Part shown: positions 52,388 to 60,378 of the stretch, piece by piece
Position numbering within the stretch: the first letter of the stretch is position 1
Layout: each line of letters begins with the position of its first letter
Assembly (NCBI GenBank): GCA_963841705.1
Contig: CAWJDY010000018.1
Coordinates: 124,001 to 188,000, forward strand
Source of the DNA: VAZQ01 sp963841705
Lineage (GTDB): Bacteria; Pseudomonadota; Alphaproteobacteria; Rhizobiales; Xanthobacteraceae
Length of the DNA stretch: 64,000 nt
Reading direction: 5' to 3'
Notes under the pieces: model-generated
Told to the model about the DNA's origin: nothing
Databases searched by the model: none
What the model saw: the letters and a program-made list of their open reading frames with translations, nothing else
Program-made: the position numbers and the translations under genes

Positions 52388-52696
52388 TTATTTGGGAAGC
52401 TTGTCCGCGAGAATTCCGAGCTTGTGGATCTCCGGCGTTTTGGCAAACAGGTCGCCGGCCGTGGCTTTTTCCATCAAGGCCGCCGCCACCTTGCCATTGA
52501 GATGCGCGTCGCGCCCGGCCTCGTCGTCGAACGTGTCGAAGATAGCGAACGAGGACGGTCCCTCTTGAATGGCAAACCACGAGATCGTGCCCATCTCAGC
52601 GTTCACCAAGGGTACGGCGGAACGCAAAAAATCCGCGACCTCCTCCTCCTTGCCTGGCTTCGCCTCCAGCGGAACGTACAGTGCAAATTTTGTCAT
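52388..52696 (-). CDS. Antibiotic biosynthesis monooxygenase-domain protein
   Basis: 102 residues from the ATG at 52696: a ferredoxin-like alpha/beta barrel of the ABM/YgiN type (FALYVPLEAKPGKEEEVADF, SWFAIQEGPSSFAIFDTFDD, AAALMEKA). Members are quinol monooxygenases, heme-degrading enzymes or stress proteins; none can be chosen here. GGAG precedes the start. Immediately upstream on the same strand is the N-terminal stub of an ABC substrate-binding protein, so its promoter region may be borrowed. Confidence 0.85.
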   Translation of the reverse strand: MTKFALYVPLEAKPGKEEEVADFLRSAVPLVNAEMGTISWFAIQEGPSSFAIFDTFDDEAGRDAHLNGKVAAALMEKATAGDLFAKTPEIHKLGILADKLPK

Positions 52697-52726
52697 CACC
52701 TTCTCCTGTTTCGACAGCGTATTGAG

Positions 52727-52883
52727 TGAGGCCCTGCCGGAAGGCAGCCGCACGGTAACCGGCGACCTTGGGCGGGCCGCTGTTGACCAACCCGACCATC
52801 GGCATCCCTGGCTGCTGCGCCCGCGCCGCAAGCGGCCACGCCGCCGTGCCGCCGATCAGAGTGACAAAATCCCGTCGCCTCAT
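52727..52883 (-). pseudogene. ABC substrate-binding protein, N-terminal remnant
   Basis: MRRRDFVTLIGGTAAWPLAA then RAQQPGMPMVGLVNSG and AAFRQGL are the leader and first strands of the ABC substrate-binding family with a twin-arginine-like signal. The homology stops near 52727 and the frame runs into the ABM gene region. About 270 residues are missing. Confidence 0.8.
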
Positions 52884-53138
52884 GGGTCGTCTCCAGCGAG
52901 GATCGCACCCTACCACACCATCCGATGAGCAGCACCTTTGTGCGTCGCAGCAAATTCGGCTGGCGATGTCTCAGTTGGGTCAAAACCTGAATTTACCGCA
53001 CTGCAACAGCAACCGCCGGTTCACCTCAGTAAGCGGACATCACCAGCACCGTGGGAGGAAATCGTGGCCCGTAGCGTGCGCACAATGCGTGCTATTATCT
53101 GGCACCGGCGCCGGGGGGCCCGATTCGAGAAGACCGCA

Positions 53139-53963
53139 ATGACTTGCACGTACTTCGCCGAAGGCCAAGTCCTCTTCAGAGAGGGAGATGCGGCCGACGG
53201 TGTTTTTCGTCTCCTCAGCGGTACCGTCGATATTATCCGGGAAGTCGATGGCGACCCCATCCTTCTCGGCACGGTTGGCGCGGGCCAGTTTATAGGAGAG
53301 ATGGGCGTTGTGGAAAACCGACCCCGCAGTGCGACCGTTCGGGCCGCCAGTGCGGTCGAGGTAGAATTCCTCACACCGAGCGAGTTCCTCGATCAGATCG
53401 CAGGCTCGCCGCAGGCCGCTCGCGAGTTGATTCAGCGCCTCAGTCAGCGGCTGCGCGAGGCCGATGATCGCATCGTCAATGATGAAAGGCGAAGCGGCCG
53501 AGCCCATAAGAGCCGTAAGGACGCCGATGACCAAACGGCTGTGCAGTCAGTCAATACTGCGTATCTCGCCGCCAAGAATCCGTGGTTGCAGCGTCAGTTC
53601 CAAACCCCACTCGCGCTCGGTGATCTGCCGTTCATCGTTGGCCGGGATTCTCCTGCAGGCGAAGGGCTGCCACGGTTGCAGCCAGACCTCAAGCTCAATG
53701 ACAGGGTCCCGTTCAGACTATCGCGCAACCATTTCATGATCGAGAAACGGGACGCATGTTATTATGTGCACGACCTCTGCAGCACGCTTGGAACGATCGT
53801 TAACGGCGAGCCCATCGGCAATCATTTCCGCGGGGATGATGCGGGACTGCGAGCGGGAGAGAATGAAGTGATTGCCGGCGGCGTGGATTCACCGTTTGTA
53901 TTCTCCGTGTTCATACCCTTGAGAGGCTGGTTCCGGCACTACAGCACGTCCCGACCGGAGTGA
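53139..53963 (+). CDS. Cyclic nucleotide-binding and FHA domain protein
   Basis: 274 residues from the ATG at 53139 (preceded by GAGAAG); the frame is open from 52938. A cNMP-binding domain (1-115: YFAEGQVLFREGDAADGVFR, FIGEMGVVENRPRSATVRA) keeps the Glu and Arg of the phosphate cassette. A linker of about 60 residues is followed by an FHA domain (FIVGRD, LSRNHFMIEKRD, CSTLGTIVNGEPIG) that would bind phosphothreonine peptides. It is probably a cytoplasmic adaptor linking cNMP levels to a Ser/Thr kinase, but no such kinase is in the window. Confidence 0.85.
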   Translation: MTCTYFAEGQVLFREGDAADGVFRLLSGTVDIIREVDGDPILLGTVGAGQFIGEMGVVENRPRSATVRAASAVEVEFLTPSEFLDQIAGSPQAARELIQRLSQRLREADDRIVNDERRSGRAHKSRKDADDQTAVQSVNTAYLAAKNPWLQRQFQTPLALGDLPFIVGRDSPAGEGLPRLQPDLKLNDRVPFRLSRNHFMIEKRDACYYVHDLCSTLGTIVNGEPIGNHFRGDDAGLRAGENEVIAGGVDSPFVFSVFIPLRGWFRHYSTSRPE

Positions 53964-54029
53964 ATTGGGATTCCCAAGACGCACCGGAAGAGGGAGTTCT
54001 AACGCATTGATTCGCCGGAGGGCTAGCCA

Positions 54030-54969
54030 ATGCATAGACCGTATCCTGGTGAGTTGAGAACGCGCGTCATAGACTTCGTGGAAGGAGGAGGATCTCGACG
54101 TGGGGCGGCGGAACAGTTCGAGGTCAGCGCCAGTTCTGCGATCCGGTGGATGCAACGCTTTCGCGAAGACGGGACTTACGAACCGATGCCTCGCGGAGGG
54201 AGTACTTCGCCCTTGGAGAAGCATTCGCGGCAGATTCTCGCACTCATCAGCGCGCAACGCGATCTTACGCTCAATGAGATTGTTTCGGCGCTTCACAAGC
54301 GGCGAATCCCAGGAAGTCGTAGCGCGCTGTCCCGCTTCTTCGCCCGTCATGGCATCACCGTCAAAAAAAAGTCTGCGGGCGGCGGAGCGCAAGCGAGCCG
54401 ACGTGGCGCGTGCACGCCGACGCTGGATTCGCGAGCAAGGCTTTCTTGACCCGGCCCACCTCGTATTTATCGATGAAACGGCAGTGACCACCAACATGGT
54501 GCGGCTCAATGGTTGGAATCGGCGTGGCGAGCGCTTGGTCAGCGATGCACCGATGGGCCACTGGGAGACGGTGACGTTCATCGCTGGCCTGCGTCAAACC
54601 GGCATTGTGGCGCCGATGTTGATCAAAGGAGCCATGAATGGCGAGGCCTTCCTGGCTTACATAGAGCAATGTTTGGTCCCAACACTCAAGCGGAGAGACG
54701 TTGTGGTGGTCGACAACGTGCCCTTCCACAAGGTTGCTGGTGTGGAGGACGCAATCCAGGCTGTCGGTGCAAGCCTCCGATACTTGCCCAAGTATTCTCC
54801 GGACCTTAACCCGATAGAGATGGTGTTTCATCCGCTAAAGACATTCCTGCGCAAAGCCGCGCAGCCGACGATTGAAGGGGTAAATAGGTACGTTGGCTCG
54901 TACATTCGGACGCTTAAGCCGTCTGAAGCCGTGGGCTACTTCAGACATTCTGGCTATGCACCATTATGA
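54030..54969 (+). mobile_element. IS630-family transposase, two frames joined at an A-run
   Basis: The first frame from 54030 (MHRPYPGELRTRVIDFVEGG, a helix-turn-helix) reaches FARHGITVKKK and then diverges. The second frame carries the DDE domain (LVFIDETAVTTNM, VVVDNVPFHK, SPDLNPIEMVFHPLK) to 54969. The frames meet at an eight-A run near 54363-54370. Slippage at A-runs is a known expression device of some IS630 elements, so the gene may be functional. I could not define the terminal inverted repeats or a TA duplication with confidence. Confidence 0.85.
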
Positions 54970-55196
54970 TCGGGACGCGCTTGTAGCCAGTCGGGCTGCG
55001 AGCACTGCTTATTCCGCCGTGGCAAAGCTCATCGCCCAACATGGTTGCGCGGCTGCAGGGCTGGAGCACGGCCGGACCATCCCACTGCACTAAATCGCTT
55101 GCCGGGCCTGTCGTTCGTCAGGTCTCAGCACGGCAGGCGCATGTCCGAGCGCCGGGTCTGCTCGGGCGCGTAGTTGCGCGGCTACGCGGACACTGA
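54970..55196. other. No gene recognised
   Basis: A short open frame (54893-55093) has no recognisable domain. Sequence in this stretch lies between the IS630 gene and a recombinase remnant and is probably decayed. Confidence 0.4.
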
Positions 55197-55335
55197 CTAC
55201 GCCCTCGCCAGGATGTTGCTCACCGTCATCGCCTGCCAGCGCCCACCGCGAGCCGTAGGAACACCACGAGCGTTGAGCGCATTTGCGATGGCCCGCAGGG
55301 ACCGCGCGCCGTGTCGGTGCGTCACGTGAGCGCTC
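55197..55335 (-). pseudogene. Serine recombinase, C-terminal remnant
   Basis: The minus strand encodes SLRAIANALNARGVPTARGG then RWQAMTVSNILARA and a stop. This is the C-terminal recombinase-domain signature of resolvase/invertase proteins (LNARGxPTxRGGxW). The catalytic N-terminal domain is absent. Confidence 0.75.
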
Positions 55336-55745
55336 CTATCGCTCTTCTACGTGGCTCCATTCTTTTGGCACTCCATACGGCACGGATTTGCACCAAATTG
55401 GTCGTTGTTTGCCGAATATAACTACGGCGACTTCGCTACAGAAACCATCGGATTTAACCGAGTAATGCCGCCTGCTCTGATTCGCGACCAGGGCGGCTGA
55501 CAGTTGCATTACGCGCCGCGCTGAGTTTTGATATCCCGCTGCTCTGATCTGGGGATATCCCTGTCGGCTAGCGGCGGGATCGACAGCTCCCAGAAAGGCG
55601 GCCTGCGGACCAGATCAGGGGCTTGGTTTTCATCCGTACAAGGTCGCCAACCGCCGCAAGCCTGCCTGTAAGCTGGGGTTCGATCCGCCGCGCTGGCGTG
55701 CGCGCATTGACCGCTCCTGTCTCGGTCCTCTAATCCACCCACGCC
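55336..55745. other. No gene recognised
   Basis: About 410 bp without a supported gene on either strand. A GATATCCC/GGGATATCC pair near 55531-55560 makes a weak inverted repeat. Possibly decayed sequence between two remnants. Confidence 0.4.
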
Positions 55746-56066
55746 ATGCTCTCGCGTCCGCGCACCTTGCCTGCGGGCTTCATTGCGCCCTGCCTCCCCA
55801 CGTCAGCCCCGCAGCCGCCTTCTGGCGCCGTCTGGCTGCACGAAATCAAGCACGACGGCTTCCGGGTCATACCAGGGGCAAAGCAACGTATTTTGGCTGT
55901 GGTTGAGCCCCGTGTTGCGCACGCACTCGCCGCAGAGCTTCGCTCCGGGAGGCTTCCGCCGGGGACAGAAATTCAACTTATAGCTCTTGCTCCCGAAACT
56001 CGGAGCGAGCTTGAGGCGTTTCGGACCATCGCTGCCCGCGAGGTGGGTGTCCTGAATGAGGATTAG
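55746..56066 (+). pseudogene. ATP-dependent DNA ligase, N-terminal fragment with unrelated tail
   Basis: FIAPCLPTSAPQPPSG and WLHEIKHDGFRVI match the start of LigD-type ATP-dependent ligase domains; the Lys of KHDGFR is the adenylation nucleophile. Homology ends near 55880. The frame then encodes VEPRVAHALAAELRSG and IQLIALAPETRSELEAF, which I do not recognise. Ku lies 3.4 kb further on, so this may be what is left of an NHEJ ligase gene. Confidence 0.7.
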
Positions 56067-56336
56067 GCCAGATCGGCACCCGCCCAATAGTTGGCTCTCG
56101 CCTATTCCAGCTCGCGAGTTTCGGGGCATGAATCGTTCCATTGATGGTCAGGCCGGCCGGGGGCCGTCGTGCTAACAAACGCTGCGTTTTCTATGGTAGC
56201 GATTGGGCCTGATGGATCGTTCCACCGATTGGTCAGACCGGCGGGGGTGGGCGCGGCTCTCCGGTGCGCGGACTTTGCGGCCATGGCCTCTATTTGCGAA
56301 GCCATTATCATAGCGAATTATGTTACGTGAGCTTGG
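56067..56336. other. Short intergenic stretch with two imperfect repeats
   Basis: Bases 56128-56160 and 56212-56245 share ATCGTTCCA(C/T)(T/C)GATxGGTCAG(G/A)CCGGC(C/G)GGGG, 84 bp apart. No gene is evident here. Confidence 0.45.
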
Positions 56337-56696
56337 ATGCCAAAGTCCGGTCCGAATTTCATCAGGCTTGATCCAGGCCTGCCCGAGGTCGCAGTTCTCG
56401 TCACAGCGATGCTGCAAGCGCGCGATGCTGCCGAGCACCGACCGTGGTCTTTGCCGCAAGAACCCACGACCGAGTATTGGTGGGCTGATGTGTTGGCCGA
56501 CCCCAGGGCACGGAGCTGGAGGCAGCCACGCGGCTTTTATGGTCGCGGCAAGCCGCAAGCTCAGCGAGCGCACTACACGCTTGCAGACGAGCACAACACG
56601 ACGATCTCGGTGGCATGCAGCAAATGCCCCTGGAGCGCAGCATTCTCCCGAGCAGACCTAGTTGCAATTCATGGGGTCGATTACCCCCTGCCGAGT
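56337..56696 (+). pseudogene. Zinc-ribbon hypothetical protein, 5' part (split by intron 2)
   Basis: 120 codons from the ATG at 56337 ending VDYPLPS. CSKCPWSAAFSRADLVAIHG holds one Cys pair. The gene is cut at 56696 by an antisense group II intron; its 3' end is at 58641-58730. Joining the parts gives about 149 residues. The first 25 residues may not be native, because an earlier junction could lie upstream. No function is known; the Cys pairs suggest zinc binding. Confidence 0.75.
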
Positions 56697-56734
56697 CGCG
56701 GTAGGGACGCTCATTGCTGAGCGCCCCCCGCACA

Positions 56735-56767
56735 GATCCGTACGTGCAGCTTTCCCGCATACGGCTC
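56735..56767 (-). ncRNA. Group II intron domain V (intron 2)
   Basis: The minus strand reads GAGCCGTATGCGGGAAA then GCTGCACGTACGGATC, an almost canonical domain V hairpin. This is the catalytic core of the ribozyme and looks functional. Confidence 0.9.
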
Positions 56768-58276
56768 CTACCTCGGGTGTGAGACGGCGAAGCGCTTATC
56801 GGGCCAGGGATGAAGAATACGCGGTTTTGGGAGCCAGTCGTCAATCAGCCGCTTCATCCGCTCCCAATTGAGCTGCGTCCGCTCGCTGCGCCGGGTGAGC
56901 ACCCGATACCAGCGTTTGGCGATCTCAGTTCGGAATGCCACGAGCGCACGAAAGTTGGTCGGCACCGCGTGGTAGTTGAAGTAGCCTCTGACCACGTACC
57001 ACAGCCACTTCCCTTGTACGGGAATCGGCTGGTGCATGCGCCGCCGCATATCCTGTTTGATCATCTTGAGCTTCGCCCGCATGCGGTCCCGCCGGGTTTT
57101 CCGTTTGATCTGGAATTTGCCCGCGCGAGTTTTGCCGCAGATGAAGGTGAAGCCCAGGAAGTTGAAGGTCTCCGGCTTGCCGAGCCCGCGCCGCTTGCGG
57201 CGTTCCGCCGCAAAACGTCCAAACTCGATCAGCCGGGTCTTCTCAGGGTGCAGCATCAGCGCAAACTCCTGTAACCGCGCACGCATCTCATCCAGGAAGC
57301 GTCGGGCGTCACTCGCGTGCTGGAACCCGACGATGAAGTCGTCGGCATAGCGCACGATAATCATGTCGCCCGTGGCCTCGCGCCGTCGCCAGCGTATGGC
57401 CCAGAGGTCGAGAACGTAGTGCAGGTAGATGTTGGCAAGCAGCGGTGAGATCACCGACCCTTGCCCCGTCCCCCTGCCACTGACCGACACGACCCCGTCT
57501 TCGAGGATACCCGCCTTCAGCCATTTCAGGATTAGGCGGATGATGCGCCGGTCGCCGATCCGATGCTCCAGGAAGCGGATCAGCCATTGCTGGTTGATCT
57601 CGTCGAAGAACGATCGGATGTCGGCGTCCAGTATGAAGCTCACCTTCTTGCTGTCGATTCCGACGCAGAGCGCGTCTAGCGCGTCATGCGTGCCGCGTCC
57701 CGGCCGGAACCCGTACGAGATGCCGAGGAAGTCTTCCTCGTAGATCGCGTTCAGCAGCGCGACCACAGCCCGTTGAACGATCTTGTCCTCCAGTGCTGCA
57801 ACCGCGAGCGGGCGTTGACGACCATCCGGCTTGGGTATGTACACTTGCCGGCTCGGCCGCGCCCGATACGCTCCCCGCAGGACCCGGTCGTGCAAATCCT
57901 CAAGATTGCGCTCGAGGTTTGCCTCGTAATCCTTCCATCTCAGCCGATCCTCGCCGGGTGCTGCGTCCTCGTTGAGTTCGAGAAACGCCTCTTCGAGAAG
58001 ATCGATGCTGATGTGGTGGAAGAGCGCGGTGAACCTCTCCTTCTTCCTTTCCCTTGCGACTTTCCGTATGCGCTCCAGCGCCTGTGGCACGCTTATCCGG
58101 TACTGCGCCCGGCACATGCTTTGCTGGCCCGCATTTCCCTTGGTCTCCGCCCTTGGCTCCACCGACTCCGCCGCAGTTGGCTCCGCAGCGGATTGCTCCG
58201 CAGCGGGCTGCTCCGCTTTGTTCGCCGGCTTCTCAGCTACTATGACGGAGTCCGACTTCTCGTGCCCGTGCGTCAT
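56768..58276 (-). CDS. ltrA: Group II intron reverse transcriptase/maturase
   Basis: 502 residues. An Ala/Glu-rich N-terminal extension (EQPAAEQSAAEPTAAE) of about 55 residues is unusual; an internal Met (MCRAQYRISVPQALERI) would give the ordinary length. RT blocks include YIPKPDGRQRPLAVAALEDK, FILDADIRSFFDEI, GTGQGSVISPLLANIY and the catalytic YADD in IVRYADDFIVGF. The X domain follows (WYVVRGYFNYHAVPTN). No HNH domain. It is unlike the other intron RT here (about one third of residues alike by eye), so the two arrived independently. Confidence 0.93.
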   Translation of the reverse strand: MTHGHEKSDSVIVAEKPANKAEQPAAEQSAAEPTAAESVEPRAETKGNAGQQSMCRAQYRISVPQALERIRKVARERKKERFTALFHHISIDLLEEAFLELNEDAAPGEDRLRWKDYEANLERNLEDLHDRVLRGAYRARPSRQVYIPKPDGRQRPLAVAALEDKIVQRAVVALLNAIYEEDFLGISYGFRPGRGTHDALDALCVGIDSKKVSFILDADIRSFFDEINQQWLIRFLEHRIGDRRIIRLILKWLKAGILEDGVVSVSGRGTGQGSVISPLLANIYLHYVLDLWAIRWRRREATGDMIIVRYADDFIVGFQHASDARRFLDEMRARLQEFALMLHPEKTRLIEFGRFAAERRKRRGLGKPETFNFLGFTFICGKTRAGKFQIKRKTRRDRMRAKLKMIKQDMRRRMHQPIPVQGKWLWYVVRGYFNYHAVPTNFRALVAFRTEIAKRWYRVLTRRSERTQLNWERMKRLIDDWLPKPRILHPWPDKRFAVSHPR

Positions 58277-58640
58277 CGGCTACAGCTCCTCGCCTTCCCG
58301 ATGCGGACCATCCCTCTCACTCAACGCTGACGGCCAGTCACGAGATATCCCAGCTTCCGACGCGATCCTTTTTGCGCGTGATGTGGCCCTTGACCCCGGC
58401 AGGACGACAATGCCTCGCATAACGGCATTGCACATGTTGCGTTCGACCATAAGGACAGTCTCCGCTCCCGCGAGTTCATCATTTCGTGGCTCACTCCCAC
58501 ACCCCACGCAACCGCTGTGTACGCTTCGTGTTCGGCATCACTGCCGCCTCACGCAACACTCGCTTCCAGGCGGCCCGCTACGGCCTTACCTGGGCCGGAC
58601 TTGCACCGGCTGATCGCGCCAGCTTCGCTGGCGCCTTCCC

Positions 58641-58730
58641 TTGCTCGATCACCTTGCGGCGCCCGGCTGTCAGCGGGTCGGCAACCAGTGGGATCGATGC
58701 GGGCTATACTATCTCAATCCGATCGATTGA
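58641..58730 (+). pseudogene. Zinc-ribbon hypothetical protein, 3' part (split by intron 2)
   Basis: Thirty codons: LLDHLAAPGCQRVGNQWDR then CGLYYLNPID and TGA at 58728. The Cys of APGC and DRCG complete a four-Cys site with the CSKC pair of the 5' part, about 35-50 residues apart. This matches a small conserved protein common in Rhizobiales. Confidence 0.8.
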
Positions 58731-58866
58731 ACCGCCAGCAATGCTGCAAGGCCGCGAGCCGTTGGGCGCAAAGGTATCGGAAATCCCGAAAGAAAGGTCG
58801 CCAAACAGATTCCGAATCAGGTAAAGGCGAGCATCGCATTGGTGCGATATCGGGAGATCACCAGCG

Positions 58867-59223
58867 ATGACCTCGCACCTGATCGAGCTGGGTCAGCAGG
58901 CACTTGCCACGGTGGCATCCAGCGTTGCCGGGGGTGCGCCCCTCGTCAAATGCCAACTGCTGGCCTCCGACTTCTACGAGGCGTTGCGGCAGGAATTGAA
59001 GAAGCCATCCCTCGGCTCCCTGGCCAGGCGAAGCGCGCTGATCGCTGCCGCCAATCAATGCCACCAGATCGCTATCGCCAGCATCAGCCCTGGTACGATG
59101 CTCAGCGATCTCAAGCGAGCCATTGAGTTGCTGAATGTGGAAAACCCGACCTGCGAGCTACCGAGCCCTGCACCAAAATCCCGACCCGTGCTGCGGCTGA
59201 TCCAAGGTGGGCTTTCGTCCTAG
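58867..59223 (+). CDS. Hypothetical protein
   Basis: 118 residues, helical (MTSHLIELGQQALATVASSV, FYEALRQELKKPSLGSLARR, TMLSDLKRAIELLNVENP). No domain recognised. The stop overlaps the end of the convergent ku gene by 4 bp. Between the split zinc-ribbon gene and this start (58731-58866) nothing is recognisable. Confidence 0.5.
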   Translation: MTSHLIELGQQALATVASSVAGGAPLVKCQLLASDFYEALRQELKKPSLGSLARRSALIAAANQCHQIAIASISPGTMLSDLKRAIELLNVENPTCELPSPAPKSRPVLRLIQGGLSS

Positions 59224-60086
59224 GTCGCGCGCCGCGCCTTTGTCCGCTTTGGGCGTTCCGCTGTACGGCGCCCCTCCGGGGCTAATTTTGCCTTGCCTGC
59301 TGCCGATCCGCCACTCGCCTCGACGCTGCGCCTGAGCGCATCCATCAGATTGACGACGTTGGTCGGCTTGGGGCGCTCGGGTCTTTCGATCGGCTTGCCT
59401 TCCTGCTTTTTTTTGAGCAGCTCCTTGAGGGCGTCCTCGTAACTGTCCTCGAACCTGCCCGGATCAAAGTGCCCAGTCTTGGTCTTCACGATGTGCGAGG
59501 CAAGGTCGAGCATGTCCTTGGGAATCTTCTCGTCCGGGATATCATCGAAATAATCGGCTTCGTTCCTCAATTCGTAGGGATATCGCAGCGTTGCCCCGAG
59601 CAGTCCCTTACCGCGGGCTTCAAGGGCAATGATATGCTCGCGCGACGTGAACACGACCTTGCCGATCGCCACCATGCCTTCCTTGCGGATGGCCTCACGG
59701 ATGACCGCGAATGCCTGCTGGCCGACTTCTCCGTCGGGGGCAATGTAATAGGGATTGTTCAGGTACAGTTCGTCGATCTCCTTCCTAGGCACGAATTCGT
59801 CGATATCGATCGTGCGCTTACTCTCGATCGCGACGGCTTCGAGCTCCTCGGGATCAAGCTCGATATACTCGCCCTTGCCGACCTCGTACCCTTTGATGAT
59901 CTCTGCGGAATCAACCTCATCGCCGGTTTCGGCATCGACCTTGCGATACTTGATACGGTGCCCAGTTTTCTTGTTGAGCTGGTGGAAGCTGATCTTCTCG
60001 CGTTCTGACGTGGCCGGAAAAAGAGCAATCGGACAGGAGACGAGGGACAGCTTGAGGTAGCCCTTCCAGTAAGCACGCGGCGCCAT
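59220..60086 (-). CDS. ku: Non-homologous end-joining protein Ku
   Basis: 288 residues from the ATG at 60086. The Ku core runs from YWKGYLKLSLVSCPIALFPA through FHQLNKKTGHRIKYRK, the YEVGKGEYIELDPEEL loop and GLLGATLRYPYELRN. A basic tail (KPTNVVNLMDALRRSV, then a Lys/Arg-rich end) is typical of bacterial Ku that recruits LigD. It forms a ring-shaped homodimer on DNA ends. Only a fragment of an ATP-dependent ligase is in the window (55.7 kb); an intact LigD must be elsewhere if NHEJ works. Confidence 0.95.
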   Translation of the reverse strand: MAPRAYWKGYLKLSLVSCPIALFPATSEREKISFHQLNKKTGHRIKYRKVDAETGDEVDSAEIIKGYEVGKGEYIELDPEELEAVAIESKRTIDIDEFVPRKEIDELYLNNPYYIAPDGEVGQQAFAVIREAIRKEGMVAIGKVVFTSREHIIALEARGKGLLGATLRYPYELRNEADYFDDIPDEKIPKDMLDLASHIVKTKTGHFDPGRFEDSYEDALKELLKKKQEGKPIERPERPKPTNVVNLMDALRRSVEASGGSAAGKAKLAPEGRRTAERPKRTKARRAT

Positions 60087-60104
60087 GACGAACTCCGAAC
60101 ACAC

Positions 60105-60378
60105 TACGAGAAACCAACTACAGCGTATTCTGTAAGGCTACTTGGTTTCGAGCAAGCAGTCGTTTTCGTTCCGTTCTCGCGAAATTTATGAAGTAGGCAA
60201 ACGACCAATTAACCAATGAGGGCCACTGGAGCGCACGTCACGCATATTTGGCTCGAAATACCGACCCATTAAGGCTCGCAATGCTATCGCGAGATCGCGC
60301 TCGTTGAATTGCTCGCATTAATCATTTGACCACGAATTACGTGGACTTAATGCGCCCGAGTTTCGCTTTTGGAGCTCT
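60105..60378. promoter_or_regulatory. AT-rich divergent promoter region between ku and the coiled-coil gene
   Basis: About 270 bp, clearly richer in A+T than its surroundings (AATTTATGAAGTAGGC, CGACCAATTAACCAATG, GCATTAATCATTTGACC). It separates two divergent starts and probably carries both promoters. No operator can be assigned. Confidence 0.4.

Larger units (their letters stand above)
56697..58640 (-). mobile_element. Group II intron with reverse transcriptase, antisense in a zinc-ribbon gene
   Basis: About 1.94 kb. The ends are placed by restoring the interrupted frame (YPLPS joined to LLDHLAAPGC) and are good to about 12 bp, because the expected GTGYG start was not seen. About 360 bp of RNA structure precede the maturase start at 58276. 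Domain V (56735-56767) follows one base after the maturase stop, and the last stem GGGGGGCGCTC...GAGCGTCCC fits domain VI. Since it lies antisense to the host gene, splicing cannot repair the host transcript. Confidence 0.85.

Noticed and set aside
53964..54029. TTGGGATTCCCAA palindrome as a left end of the IS630 element.
   Set aside because: No matching inverted sequence was found after the transposase stop, so the element ends remain undefined.
55509..55742. Minus-strand frame of 77 codons.
   Set aside because: No start signal, no domain, and it lies among decayed remnants.
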